Origin: Dichetophora obliterata
Taxonomy: Eukaryota; Arthropoda; Insecta; Diptera; Sciomyzidae
Direction of reading: 5' to 3'
Assembly (NCBI GenBank): GCA_963920525.1
Contig: OY986435.1
Coordinates: 224,905,293-224,969,292, forward strand
Length of the DNA: 64,000 nucleotides
The position numbers and the translations under genes are program-made. Of the stretch, positions 22,311 through 35,114 are shown piece by piece. The notes beneath the pieces were generated by a model. The model ran no database searches. It worked only from the letters and a program-made list of their open reading frames with translations, and was not told the origin of the DNA. Position 1 is the first letter of the stretch, and each line of letters starts with the position of its first letter.

Positions 22311-25300
22311 AAAGTAAAACTTCACTTCGTCTTCTAGGTGAACTGATACCAATTTTGTGGATTGTATACCTTTCTGTGCGTCTACACAAAAAAGCTGTGT
22401 ATTTTTGTCCAAAATTTTTTGGAATCAGGCTAAATACACTGACTATTCATTAACAACGTAAAGGCAAAAATGCATCAAAAGAGCTCATGAATTCTAGTGT
22501 ATATTTTCGCGTTTTAGCCACTATGCGACGTCAACTAGATTTTGTGACAAGTTTATTTTATTACATAGTTTTATTATCATTACAACATTTTAGTACGAAG
22601 TAATCAATTTGATACTAGAAAGATTGCCTATCATGTAAAAAGCCGAATCTGCAATCAGCATTTAGTGATTAGATGAATAGCTGTTGAATATTTTTCAATA
22701 GCTGATTATGAATTTCAATGATTAAAACAACTACAAAAAAAAAAAAACGCAGCTCATAAAAATGCGACACATTGTGTACAATTTCATCACTCAAAGTATT
22801 TTATTGTAGCTCATATTTTTATGAAATATCAAGCAAAATAATATCATGCAAAGGCAAAAGCAAATACAAAGCAAATACTCAATAAAAATTCAGATATGTT
22901 AATATTGTTGGTTGAACAAAAAAAAATTGCAAGAAAAAAATTAAAAACTTTGCATACAACTGCGTAAAGTTTCCTCCTCTCAGCTTTTAAAGTAAACAAA
23001 TTGTGTGATAAAAATTTATTAAGTGATCAATAAAGTAATACGCATCTGAGATACTCATCGAAATTGATTGACTTTGATTTTATTAGCGATAAAATTTAAT
23101 TGAGCCAATTGAGTCTTTATTTTATCATTTCAGCACCAAATGTGCGGCAGTGAAAAGCAATGAAATCATATATTAATAATGAGGCATAAAGAAGATATAG
23201 CATGAGTTGCATGTGAAATGATACAAAGAAAAGGTTGTCAACTTTTTGGGATAGAAATAATCATTATGCTTTACAGCAGCATGTGTGAAAAAAATAAATT
23301 ATTTTGAGATGATGTTAATATTTTAAAAAAATATTTAAGATTTTTAGTGACAAGAAAAAGTGTTGTCTGCAGCTTATATGATTTGGAAGGTATGTATATG
23401 CATTCTTTGCAGTACAGAAAAAGTGCATTTCTATGTACATATGTAAATGCACACATTGCAATTCTAAAGCATACTTTATAAAATATTCAAGCTTCTTGTT
23501 AAAATATTTGCTCTATGCAACAATTGCAAGAATTTTTTCGCCCACTAGAATGTAAAATAAACTTTCTTGTATATTAAGCAGTATGTGCATACGGTCGTAC
23601 AACATGTGCATTACACGTGTGGAGGCAATGCTGATACATATGCAACGTTGCGGAAATATATGCATTTTAGGGTGGTCGACACTGAAAAAATCAAAGTCTT
23701 TTCGTATTTTACTGTCTCACAATATATGTTATGAAAAATTGCATTAATGTATTTTAGCATATAGAGGTGACACAAGAGATTCCAAATTTATATTGGCAAT
23801 AGGGAAGTATGTAAAAAATTGATAAAATGCAATAATTCGAAATAGTGTCATTTTTACATGGGAATATGTGGCGTAAGTTTCATTTGATACCCTTTGCAAG
23901 AACACGAATGTTCTGAATTTTTTGTTTAAAGATACCTCTTTTACCAAACAAAAGTAATTTCACAAAGTTTGCAGAAGAACCATTTGAAAAGTTTGAAAAT
24001 GACTTAAAAATGACTTACTTAAAAATAAATAAATAAATAAATACTTCACAGTACTTACGAGCACAAAACGTAGTATTTTGACTTGTTTGCATTTTGAGCT
24101 CTAGGTCAAGGAAGATATATATTTTTTCATGAAATTTTTTATGGTATATTTGGTTTTTTTTTAGCCTACTTATTAACGCGTGAGCAAGTTAAAAAATAAA
24201 ACTTTGAAACGGAAGACCAGCCTAATTAATAAGTATGACGGAATGAAAGTATGTGAGGGTGTATTCTTAACTTACAAATATGTATTTTACTTGCAGAAAT
24301 ATTCCATTTACTAACAAGAGCACACGGTTAGAAATCTTTAAAAAAATTTGAATACATTTGGACTAACAAATATCACCACATCAATATTATTTTAAAATTT
24401 TAAGCAAACTATAAAAATTGTTTTTAATAAAAAGTTGAATTAAAATATAATAGTTATATAATAGCTAAATTCGTACAAAATTGCTTGCAAAAAAAATAAG
24501 AATTATTGTAAAATTCAAACCTACGACGCACAGTTTCTGACCTTGCAAGTTGGTTGGCCAGAAATAATTGTTCACATTTCATTACATTGAGATGCGAATG
24601 ATGCAGTTCAAGTCAAGCGTACTTTGACTAAGAAAAAAGCGAATTTTTAGGTTCGTAAGTGAACGAAAAAATATTGAACGACGTTAAATTTGAAAGGTTC
24701 ATTACCATATTTTTGTACATTTTCATTTTTAACATATTTTTTCAACTTTTGAACAGTGTAACTATTGAACCATGCAACATTTTTGCATAAGTTTTTTGAA
24801 GTGAAAATTTCGTTGGGCACGTTGAACACTTTTTGGTAGAGGGTAAAACAATAGATTCGCGATATCGTCACGCTGTCGGTAACATGCTGGTGATAACAGG
24901 CAGCTGTTAATAACATGCCTGTTTGTGTACATATACATATAAGAACTTGTGCGGTATCGCGCACACTGGACAGTAGTTCAGCCGCTACGGAGAAGCGGTC
25001 AAAAATCTGTAAATTGAAATTTAGTGGTGTTTTTCATATATAAATATAAGATCTTTAAAAAACCAACTAAGAAGTAAGTCCTCAAATTTCAGTAACTTCT
25101 ATAAGGCTAAGAAGCCATCTTCGGCTTGACAATTGCAGTTAGTTTATTTTATAAAATTTCATAAACACCAGAAAAAAGAAATAAAATTCAGAATTTAAAT
25201 AATTTAGTATTTATTAAATTTAAACAATATGTAACATAATATTTACTTACATGTATGATAGGCCGGAGCGAGTTTCAAAAGTACATAGCATTGATTTGGC

Positions 25301-25904
25301 TCAGAGCACATTTGACAAATATTGCAACAAGCATGTATACTACAACATTTAAGCATCTGCTTGCTCTGGTGTGTCATTAAAATTAGGACATATTTTAAAA
25401 TATAATTGTACGAAATATCTTTAGGAGTAGTTCGGTTAGTATAAACATGAAATGGAGCTACAAAAAATTTCGTCCTGTTCTGATATCATCTTCCTGCTCT
25501 AAGATATCCTCAAAAATGAAAAAGTAAAAAAAACTATATTGCAAAGATTTTTATATGAAGTTATAGGTACTAGCCCAAAAATTCATTATATAAAATTTTT
25601 TTCTGATATAACGTCATCTTCTATTCCTAGAAAGTCCTTAAAAATTACATCTTTTTTAAAATCATATAAACCGTTTAAAAATAGGGCCAAATCAGCTAAT
25701 AATAGGGTAAACTACAAATATACAAAATTTCATTACGATCTAATCCCAAATGACTACTTCAGAGTGTTTTGGGCATTAGAGTAGATTATAGTTTCAAATT
25801 GTATAATGTTTGATAGCATAATCGCATGTTATTTCCAAAAATTTAACATAAAACTTGTGCGAGTCTAGTTTTTATGAAAACTCATACAAAATGCCAACCT
25901 TTAC
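22311..25904. other. No gene seen; AT-rich with simple repeats
   Basis: Only short frames without homology were found. An (AAAT)n run lies at 24021-24042 and scattered ACATATGTA words at about 23390-23450. No terminal repeats or RNA genes were recognised in these 3.6 kb. Confidence 0.5.
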
Positions 25905-26793
25905 TACTACTTACTTACTTAGTTGGCGCTACAACCGTATCTCGGTCTTGGCCTCATCTAAAAATTTGCGCCAGCCATTTCTGTCTTTCGCTTGCTGGCG
26001 CCAGTTGGAAATTCCAAGCTTCGTCAGGTTGTCCTCTACTTGGTCTTTCCAACGAAGATGCGGTCGTCCTCTTCTGCGTTGACCGCCGCTGGGTACCGAA
26101 TCGAATGTTTTCTTCACTGTAGCATCGTCTTTCATGCGCTGAACATGACCAAGCCAGGGAAGCCGCTCGATTTTAATGCGCTTGACTATGTCGATGTCAG
26201 CGTACAGCTCATACTGTTCATCATTCCACCGTATTCAGTACTCGCTATTGACGCAGATTGGTCCGTAGATCTTACGAAGAATCTTTCTCTCGAATGCTTT
26301 TAAAGTCTTTTCATCTGAACTGCTCAGCGTCCAGGCTTGTGATGCATAAAGTAGGACAGGATTTATGAGCGATTTATAGAGCGTGATTTTCGTTCTTCGA
26401 GAGAGGGCTCTGCTTCTCAATTGCCTACTGAGCCCAAAGTAACACCTGTTGGTAAGAGTTATTCTTCGTTTGATCTCAATGCTGATGTCGTTGGTTGCGT
26501 TTATGCTGGATCCCAGATAAACGAAGACCTTCACAACCTCGAAGGAGGTATTGTCAACTGTAACGTGGGTTCCAAGACGCTGGGACTGTTTTTTTGTTGA
26601 CACCAAGTATTCCGTCTTATCTGAATTCACTGCCAGACCCATTCGACTTGACTCTCTTTCTAATCTGGAAAATGCTGCACTGACTTCACGCGTATTATGG
26701 CCAATGATATCTATGTCATCAGCATACGCAAGCAGCATAACGCTCTTGTAGAATATTGTGCCACTACGTCTCAGATCAGCAGCTCGGATGATA
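25905..26793 (-). pseudogene. RTE-like LINE 3' fragment with RT catalytic motif
   Basis: Read from 26793 downwards: RAADLRRSGTIFYKSV, then LLAYADDIDIIG (catalytic YADD intact, about 26700-26735), MGLAVNSDKTEY, FVYLGSSIN, RRTKITLYKSLINPVLLYASQ and FERKILRKIYGPICVN. A stop follows, and then LGHVQRM, GRPHLRWKDQVEDNL and FLDEAKTEI. The tail is (TAAG)n at about 25905-25922. The N-terminal RT and endonuclease are absent (5' truncation). Its left part in this reading abuts Helitron-like copy B at about 26794. It is the same family as 21826-22310. Confidence 0.86.
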
Positions 26794-28130
26794 ATTATTA
26801 AACGTTTTATTTGTGGGCGGATAAAAGGGGTGTGGAATTTTTTTTTATTACCGGAGATATCAACCTTGATATTGAAATTTTGCTGACCTAAGGTGTTACC
26901 GTTCTTGAGATCTTAAGAGACACCACATGAACGGTTTTATATATATAAAAGGGCGGTAAAAGTAGGCGTAACAACATTTGTATATGGGGCATTCCACGCC
27001 AAATCGGACAGTTTTAAACATTTTTATTTTTGATTTCTGCCATTTTTTGATATCTTTTAGTACTCATCGAAAAACCCTCCCTCCTAAATTTTGGCATTTT
27101 TTAATCCCGTTCAAAAGATATCGAATTTTTCGAAAAACAGCTCTTTTTGTGGTTTTTTGCCCGCAACTGTTTTAAAACTCATTTAAATGAAAATTATCTT
27201 CTAACATAAAAGTTTAGTTTTTCAATTTAATTTTCGACAAAAAATTCTAAAAAATTATTCAAAGTGTATTAATACGATTTTAAAAATAAATATTTTCGAT
27301 TTTTAAAATTTAGATTGCGTATTTGGACTTTCTTCAAACTATTTACTGCACACTACTACTATTCCACAACTTTTAAGACCAGTTTGGTCGTGGTCCTTCG
27401 ATAACTACTATGTTTTTCGAAATTTTGTCTATTTCTTTCTCTCTTTTGATAAATTTTTGTGTATGCTGTTTTTTATTGCATAGAAAATCCAATCTAAATT
27501 TTAAAAATCGAAAATTACATATTAATACACTTAAATTAATTTTTTAGAATTTTTTCGCAAATTAAATTGAAAAATTAAACTTTTATGTTAAATGATAATT
27601 TTCATTTAAATGAGTTTTAAAAAAAGTTGCTGGTAAAAAACTACGAAAAGAGCTGTTTTTTTTTTTTTGAAAATTCGATATCTTTGGAACGGATGATAAA
27701 AAACATACCAAAATTTAGGAGGGAGGGTTTTTCGATGAGTACTCAAAGATATCAAAAAATAGCGAAAATCAAAAATAAAAACATGTAAGACCGTCCGATT
27801 TGGCGTTAATGCCCCATATATAGTGACTATCAGTTGGTCTCATAGCACATATACATCAAGTCTTATTATAAAAACTTGCACAACTCAGGAATTATAATGA
27901 TTTCTGAAAAGTGGGCGTATTTATAGTTTGACCACGCTCTTTTTTGGTTGACTTTACGATTGTCCTAACCATACGAACTAAATTACAAAATGTTAGTCCA
28001 ATAGAACTGAATTCGACTGATATGTAGCGTATTTATTGATTATTGGGCGGTAATGGGGGGTGTGGCCATTATTTTTTATTATTCGAGATTTTAGCCTCGA
28101 CAACAAATGCTGTTGTAAATTTATGCCCTT
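26794..28130 (-). mobile_element. Helitron-like repeat, copy B (module 2 fragment)
   Basis: Matches module 2 of copies A and D in the GGGCGGTAAAAG, CATATACA(C/T)CAAGT, CTGAAAAGTG and CCATACGAACTAAATTAC blocks. It has the orientation of copy D. The fold-back MITE 26985-27816 interrupts it. Neither the CTAG end nor module 1 is present, so it is a fragment. Confidence 0.72.
26985..27816. mobile_element. Fold-back MITE with ~340-bp arms (TA duplication)
   Basis: Ends are TGGGGCATT and its complement, followed by a CGCCAAATCGGAC block on both sides. The arms (26985-about 27325 and about 27483-27816) are inverted copies of each other and include CATCGAAAAACCCTCCCTCC. TA flanks both ends (26983-26984 and 27817-27818). 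Copy D shows the empty TATATA target. 832 bp, non-coding; Tc1/mariner-type by target site only. Confidence 0.87.
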
Positions 28131-29108
28131 AAGTCAATTATTGCCTATTTTTGCAAAAGGTGGTAACACATAGAAAAATTACTCAATGTGGCAAGAAATC
28201 AATCTACCCAAACAAGTCAGGGGTCAGCTAAAGTAGATTGGTAGATGGGTAAATGGCACTTTACAAAAACAAAATGTACGACTTTTGCCAATCTACCCAA
28301 CTACCTTAGTCAGTGTGAATACCCCTATTGTGTTAGCGTTGGTAAGGTCGGCTTTTTTTTTAAATATACAAGTAAGACTTTAACAATCTAAATTAGGCCA
28401 CAGGAAATTTACAAGTTTATATCTATATTAAACGTTTAACGATATGGCCAATAATATGCACATAATTATATTCAACCAGAAAAACGTTTTTGCTGTTTTG
28501 ACACAAGTTAAGCTTGGCTAATTAATGTTCGGTAACATTTTATCGGCCGTTGTGCGCTTGATTATAATTCAATTTATTTTATCGCATATTGTGGTAAAAA
28601 TACTTGTTAATGAAAGCCTCTGCATGGAACGATGACTGGCACGGCACCTTCGAGCACATGTTCATTGTTTATTTTATAAAAGCTTGAGAACAATTTTAGA
28701 TAATCCATTTTTATTTTCATGCTATCTCATAATGTGCTATACATGACTGTTTTATGTAGTTGTTGTTGCACACTTTTCATAAAAATTATTCATTTTTTGT
28801 TTTGCTTCTGAAGTAGTTCCATTTCAATTGGTTTTGAAATAGAGCATTTTATTTATTTATAGCATTTGAAACACAGCGGTATACTTTGTGGCCACACAAA
28901 AAATATAAATACTACACACAAAACAAAAATACAATTAAATCAACTTATTTTAAGTAAGTTCAATATTGCGTTCTTTACGTGTGTGCTGTTTTAAGAATAT
29001 TTTCATGTTTATGGTTAAAAAAAATGTTAAATGCTTTGTTTAAAAACAAAAATAATGTTTAGATATTAATACAAATATTTAACTGTACCGCCACGCGTAC
29101 TGCATGAG

Positions 29109-29170
29109 AAGCAGTAGCATAGCAAGGGGGAGACGGAAGGGCGGTCCGCCCCGGGTGCACAGCCAGATGG
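29109..29170. mobile_element. Possible hAT terminal fragment
   Basis: CAGTAGCATAGCAAGGGGG resembles hAT ends of the CAGTGGCGTAGC type, followed by GGGCGGTCCGCCCCGGGTGC, a block common next to such ends in insects. No matching right end or target duplication was found. Confidence 0.35.
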
Positions 29171-29983
29171 GGTACAAAATTGACAAAAAAAATTTTTCCA
29201 ACATAAATCTTTATTATAATGTAAAATTTTTTGTATAATAATTGATTTTCTTTTAATAGGAGCGCACAATTTAATACCAAAGTATATATGGTTTTTCAAT
29301 ACTTATGATTTTACTTATTATATTGACTGCATTCTTCCATTGCAGTTGCCAAAGTTTGCAAAAATACCTGAAAGCAATCCTTACAACGTGTTCGTATCAA
29401 TTAAAACAATTTGAAAATATATATATAATGTTTGTAAGGGGTGCAATTATTATAAAGATTAATTAAAAATTTTCATATATTAATATAGAAAAATAATTAG
29501 ATTGATTCCACACTTGTTTCATATTATATAAATTTTTGCTGTATGAATGCTTCTATGTAACTAAATAGAAACTAAAAGTATGTAATGGTTTTTTGGAAGT
29601 GGTCAGTAAAGTATGCAATATAAATCGTAAATCAGAGAATGTCTGTATAGGTTTCATTTAGAACTTCAGAGCAGAACAAAATCAATACCCAAAATTGAAA
29701 ATGTATTTAAAGCAATCTTGCCATCGAGCATGCTTACTGCAGATTTGAATACAAAAATTGGTCAAGGTCAATGATGAGGTCAATGAAAAAGAGTTAACGA
29801 TTGAAAAAATAAGGCTAAGTAGGCACCTTAAAGCTGCAGACATTGCTTTCGAAACACATATAAACTGGACCTTGAGTTGATGAGAGATGAGTTTTTAAAA
29901 GTGTTTTTATGAATGGGTATTCGAAGAGTCGTTGTCGAATCTTACACTTGGCTTAAAATTATTTTTATCAATCAATCAAAAAT

Positions 29984-30040
29984 AGAAATCAAAAATAAAA
30001 ATTTTTAAAACCGTCCGATTATTTTTAATGTCAGTTTTCA
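29984..30040. mobile_element. Relic of the fold-back MITE family
   Basis: ATCAAAAATAAAAA followed by ACCGTCCGATT matches the terminal part of the 26985-27816 element. Only about 57 bp remain. Confidence 0.55.
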
Positions 30041-30343
30041 TTTCATTGAGTTTCAAATCATAACGGTGCTAAAGAAGGTTCACTTCAAAAGTTAAAAATT
30101 GAGAAATTATTAAACAAAAAAATTTATAGGCTAAACTTTTTTCCTTTTTATTGCAAATTCGAAGTTTAAGAGAAAATGCATTGTAGGTAATACGATCAAT
30201 TATATGATAAGGTATGCATTTAAAAAATATAGGAAAAGAGAACTTAAATATAAGGTTGGCAACTAGCACGCCACTGTTGTCCGCGGCTTTGCCATGGAAG
30301 TTTTATAATCAATCTCCTTAAAACGATACATGTCAAAGATATA

Positions 30344-31240
30344 CAGGGTCCGCCATTTAACGTTTTTTTTTAACTAGTGCTTATTTCGTGAATGGTAGCA
30401 CTTAGCTCATGTCTGATTTGACACATAATTAGTTTTATCTTTCTACGCTGAACTACGCTAGGAAATATTGCGACATTACTTTGAAAATCATGATGCCGAT
30501 TTTGCCAAAAAAATAATCTTTTCAGATGAAGCTCCTTTTGATCTTGGCGGGTATGTAAACAAGCAAAATTGTCGCATTTGGGGCACAGAAAACCCGCACG
30601 CATACATTGAAAAGCCGCTGCATCCAAAACGAGTCACTGTTTGGTGCGGATTTTGGTCCAGAGGCATAATTTGGCCATTTTTCTTCGAAAATGAGCATGG
30701 AGTGGCCGTTACAGTCAATGGCGATCGTTATCGGGCCATGTTTAACGAATTTTTGTTCACAAAAATTGAAGAGGAGGATATTGGCAACATTTGGTTTCAA
30801 CAGGACGGCACTACGTGCCACACAGCCGAAGCTACACTCGATGTTTTGCGCCCTGTTTTTGAAGATCGCATTATCAGCCACAGAGCTGATGTCGTTTGGC
30901 CACCTCGGAGCTGCGATTTGACACCGTTGGACTATTATTTGTGGGGTGCTTTCAAAGATAAGTGTTATGCCGACAAGCCAGAGACAATTGACGCTTTAAA
31001 GGACAATATTCGTGAAGCCATTGATGAAATACAGCTGCACACAATCGATAATGTGCTTAAAAATTGAACCGATCGTGGAGGCTACTGCATGGCCAGCCGA
31101 GGCAGCTATTTGAATGAAATTATTTTCCTTTAATAACCGGAATGATTGTACTTTCAAACAAAAAGAGAAATTTAAGAAAATATTCAGTAGTTTTTTTTTT
31201 ATAAAATTTCCAAAAAAAAAAAGTTATGTGGTGGACCCTG
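30344..31240 (+). mobile_element. Second DD41D Tc1-mariner element, different family
   Basis: Terminal repeats start CAGGGTCCGCCA at the left and CAGGGTCCACCA at the right (complement), then TAAC and a T-run. TA is outside both ends (30342-30343 and 31241-31242). 897 bp. The terminal sequence differs from that of the 13137 element, so these are two families rather than two copies. Confidence 0.9.
30468..31133 (+). pseudogene. DD41D transposase catalytic domain only
   Basis: DDE transposase fragment. Blocks: IIFSDEAPF (first D; the usual His is Pro), VNKQNCRIWGTENPHAY, PLHPKRVTVWCG, WFQQDGTTCHT (second D) and CDLTPLDYYLWG (third D), with 41 residues between the last two Asp. A TGA at 31065 lies where relatives would have Trp (inferred). 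Readable sequence continues to TAA at 31131-31133. The frame opens only about 120 bp inside the left terminal repeat, so the DNA-binding N-terminus is missing. Confidence 0.86.
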
Positions 31241-31292
31241 TATAAACATGTCTTCTTTCACGCTTTACATTTATATGTATCTCACTTTTCGC

Positions 31293-32634
31293 TAGGGTTG
31301 CCAATTAATTTTTGGTTTTCCCCACAGTGGCTCTTAAAATTCCCAGATTTTTAATCCCCTCAGAAAAAAAAATTGAAATGAAATTACTTATAGATTTGTT
31401 AATCGAACATAACAATAAATAATTTAAAGATTTATAAATATTATAAAAAATTTAATTTTGTTAAGAAAATAGCATACCATGTATTAAAATAATATAACTA
31501 TCAAAAAGCAAAAAGTGTTTTCGAGTCGCGACTTGCAATTTTGAAGCTACAATATGTAAATGTTCCGAGTCCAAAGTTTTTGAAAATAGAATTTTTTGCA
31601 ATTGATAATTGTTGAACAACTATTCAATAATATGTAAAAAAAATTAATAAATCCCGCTTGTAAAACAGATTCTACAAGACTTAAGACCCTGTGCTCAAGA
31701 GTGCCTTTAATTAAGCAGAGTCATTTTAAACTTGATTTTCTCGCAACATACTTTTTTTAAATTTGGCCACTTTACTGCAAACAAACTAATAGATCAATTT
31801 TAATTTTTTTTTAATTTGTTTGTATTGTAATTCTACACATCTTTAACAAAAATAAGCATCTATGGAAAATTTATCTAGTTTCTACACACAACAATATGGT
31901 CAAATATAATGTTAATTTTTAAATTTTTTTTTTCCACGCTTCATAGTTTTCCATGTTTTCATTCCATTTTAGTAAAAGATGTGCATTTAAAGGTCTGTTT
32001 TTGAATACATCTTGATTTTTTTCAAACGATATGAAGCCGAGCTACGATATGGCATGATTTTCACCTTTTTTTTTAAGCAAACCAAATTCAGCGCCATCTT
32101 TAAAAGTAAACAATATAAGTTTAAAGTAATTTTTTTACTTATACTGATGATGTTAAATTAACATGCAAATGAAATTTCTTGTATCATATCATATACTTTT
32201 TTAAAAAACAAATTTAAAACTATGCCTTAATTTTAACAGGTTTTCCCTAAAACATCCCTTAAAACAACTTCGCACGATTAAGATGTTAATGAAATGCAAA
32301 TCCATGTGTACAATTTTTCAATTGCGCAAGGTTCTACACGAGAATGTATTAAAAACATTAAAGAAAAATTTATAAAAAACTAATTTTGCAACAATGATTT
32401 TGCTAATGATAAATAAATATTTCTAATGTTGTAAGAAGAACATTGTATCAGAAAATTCAATATAAAATCAAATTCCCCGCAAATATTAGACAAAATATTA
32501 AAGTCCCCGATAATAATCATTACAAATCAAATGAATTCAATTAATTCCTCGCATATTTGAGCCCATTCTCCGATTCCCCGATCGAGACGAAATTTCCCGC
32601 AAATAGGGGAATTTCCAAACAGTTGGCATGCCTG
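31293..32634. mobile_element. hAT-like element, degraded
   Basis: Ends TAGGGTTGCCAA (left) and CAGGCATGCCAA (right, complement) are both followed at a short distance by TTCCCC. Flanking octamers CTTTTCGC (31285-31292) and CTCTTTGC (32635-32642) match at 6 of 8 positions. The right part carries repeated TTCCCCG(C/A)-type words. No transposase frame. The end pairing is plausible but not certain. Confidence 0.5.
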
Positions 32635-32695
32635 CTCTTTGCCTTTCTCAGGCTCATCTGTTTGTTTTTTTTTTTGATACGCTGTGCTAGATAAG

Positions 32696-33596
32696 CATGA
32701 TACAAAGAACTATTGATAAAGTATTGCGCATGTCCGCCATCTTTGTTGTGACGTAGTTCGAGCTTGTCAAAGTGGCTAAATAAAAACGTAGTCACAATAT
32801 ATTTAAAGGGGATAATTTATTTATAGCGATGATATATATCGATATTTTCTTATTGAAACGGGGTTTATTGAAATGAAATAAATTACATTATAAATATATT
32901 TATAAATAAATTTAAGCAAATTTTTTTTCAGTACTATTATTAAAAAGAAATGCATATATAATAGGGGAGTTTTCTCCCATTTGTTCTCCTACACAAAAAA
33001 AATTGCTGCGTTACTTGATGTGTTTGACAGCACTTTGATTGCTTCGTTTTCATTTTCTTGTTACTCTCGTTTGTTGAAAAAATCGTAAATTCATATTATG
33101 GCCCGAATTAAAATCGCTGTTATTCTCATCAAAAGCATCTCAAACTTTAGTACTAATTTTTAATTAAATAATATATAATTGAAAATTATAATTTATACGT
33201 ACTATAAGTGCACAAGATTAGAAATTGAATTAGATGAATGCAATATTTTTTAAATGCTTGCAATTATGCTGCTTGCTGCTTGTGTTTACTTTTTGCTTTT
33301 TCACATTTTCTTTTGTATGTATGCACCACGTGTTACAGCTGACAAGCTCGAGTGACGTAGGCGCAGAAGATTTCATTTTTTGCGCACGGAACATGGCAGA
33401 ATTAGAGAAGGTATATGCATTTTGGAGAGGGAGACTGCCGCAACTGTCAAAACGAAGTTGACAGCTCATACAAAATCTGAAAACGATGAGAATGCGATAA
33501 GAAAGCGATGAGAAAGAGAGCGCAGTCTGAAATGCATATACCTTCTCTAATTCTGCCATGGCACGGAGTAAGCTATGTGTATATCTTTGTTTCATG
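32696..33596. mobile_element. MITE with perfect 9-bp target duplication (CATGATAC family)
   Basis: CTAGATAAG flanks it on both sides (32687-32695 and 33597-33605). Ends are CATGATACAAAG (left) and CATGAAACAAAG (right, complement). The left part shares AAGTATTGCGCATGTCCGCC with the right end of the 44897-45366 element, read on the complement. The short MITE 33392-33560 is nested inside. No coding sequence. A 9-bp duplication points to a Mutator-like or related superfamily. Confidence 0.87.
33392..33560. mobile_element. 169-bp MITE (CATGGCAGAA family), nested
   Basis: Ends are CATGGCAGAATTAGAGAAGG and its complement; the match extends through GTATATGCATTT (about 30 bp). Flanking octamers GCACGGAA (33384-33391) and GCACGGAG (33561-33568) differ at one base. 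A longer relative lies at 57473-57912. The 8-bp duplication and CA start would fit the P or hAT superfamilies. Confidence 0.88.
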
Positions 33597-33605
33597 CTAG
33601 ATAAG

Positions 33606-33828
33606 CATAAAAAGAAAAGAGAAGAGAGCAACATGGAGTTTTATGAAACTCTCGCCACACAACCACGTGAAAATAACACGATTAGGCAATGCGTAGCAGC
33701 TGGGATGATTTTCTAAAAAAACCTTATCACTCTAATTAAAAATACTTGTTATTTAAATTTCAAAAAAATACCCCTAAAAAATTCAGTAGCACAAATATAA
33801 GAAATTAAGTAGCCTTAAGAACGACTTC
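33606..33828. other. No gene seen
   Basis: Short AT-rich spacer between the 9-bp-duplication MITE and the degenerate array. Confidence 0.5.
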
Positions 33829-34125
33829 TATTCTGAATTTCAGGTGATATTTTCTGAATTTTAAATGGAGTTTACGAATTTCAACTGATCCTTTCTTTAT
33901 TGATATAAATTGATATTTTCTGAATTTCAATTAACACTTTTTAAATTGCAAATATAATTTCTGAACTCAAATTGAGCTGTTCTGAATTTTAAATGGAGTT
34001 AATGAATTTCAGTTGATCTTTTCTGAATTTTAAATGAAATTAATGAATTTATATTCTTGTATTTTGATTGCTTTCTTCAAATTATGGATAAATTTTCTGA
34101 ATTTTCATTGAACTTTTCTAAATTA
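33829..34125. repeat. Degenerate minisatellite-like array
   Basis: About six diverged copies of TTCTGAATTTTAAATGGAGT plus TAATGAATTTCA(G/A)(T/C)TGATC occur at about 33831, 33852, 33913, 33981, 34021 and 34095. The spacing is irregular because of internal losses. Confidence 0.75.
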
Positions 34126-35114
34126 CAAATGGTGTAAATTTTGTATTTTATTTGTGATAGAAGACTTTTAAAAAATTTTATTTTAACTTAGAAAACAGTT
34201 TTATTTAATTAAATGTTGAAAATTAATAACATGCTTGTTACCAAAGTGAGCATAGTTTGCTTTGCTCTGTTGTGGAAATTTGCATAATAAATGGGACACT
34301 TTAACGTAGTCTTTCCATTCTTAAATTAATTTAAAAAAGCTGAAAGTGGCTTATTACATTAACTTTTGTAGATATGTGACGTAATATAAAAAGAAAATGC
34401 TTTAATAATTCGAGTAATCTCCATAAATTCTTCAATAAACTGGTCTAAGGTTTGAAGCGTAAATTTGTGTTTTTTTTTTAAACGTATAAATAGAGAAAAA
34501 CAAAACTCTTGTTAATAATTATTTTGTAAATAAAAACTCATTGAAGAGTCATTTAATATTGATGAGTGTAAGACAAACACTTGTGGAAACAGCTGCAAAT
34601 TCTGTATAAGCACATGCTAGTTTGTCTTGCGTGTGTGTTATTGTTTTTAACTGGCTTTTTGTAACCGGAAAACTAAACGTAAGCCACATGTAATGACAAT
34701 TAACTAAACGAAAGAGATCGAAAATGAAAAACAAACATAAAACAACTATGTGTTGATCTTAGTTTTTGAATACAACATAGACTTGAAAACAAATTTTTCT
34801 TTTTGAGACTGCTTGTATTGTGGTATAAATTTTAAAATTTTTTTAAAGTGTTTAATACACAAATTTCGTTATATGTTGATTGTTTTTTTTTTGCTTTCAA
34901 CAAATTTGTAATCTTTCATATAAGATATATAGTTTACTTCATGATGTGAAGTAACTATATTAATATTTCTTTAACTGCATATGTCATAAGCATGATTTTT
35001 TTAAAGGTTGAATAGAAAAAAAAGTATTTAGTTGTTATTCAGTTGCTTAAACTTGAAAAGATTTGTTTAACTAACTTGTTTCTCTTTGTTTTACAAAAAC
35101 AAGTAAATAACACA
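34126..35114. other. No gene seen
   Basis: AT-rich stretch; no homology, terminal repeats or RNA genes recognised. Confidence 0.5.

Larger units (their letters stand above)
28131..30341. other. No gene; small repeat fragments
   Basis: At 28198-28306 an 11-mer CAATCTACCCA occurs twice directly and once inverted. A GC-rich patch lies at about 29095-29170. Otherwise AT-rich with no coding homology. Confidence 0.5.

Noticed and set aside
25539..25784. 81-residue frame
   Set aside because: Low-complexity composition and no recognisable motif.
29109..30262. hAT element between CAGTAGCATAGC at 29109 and CACGCCACTG at about 30253
   Set aside because: Only the first few bases match and the flanking octamers (ATGAGAAG and TTGTCCGC) do not.
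30488..30718. Minus-strand frames opposite the DD41D transposase
   Set aside because: Shadow frames of the real coding strand.
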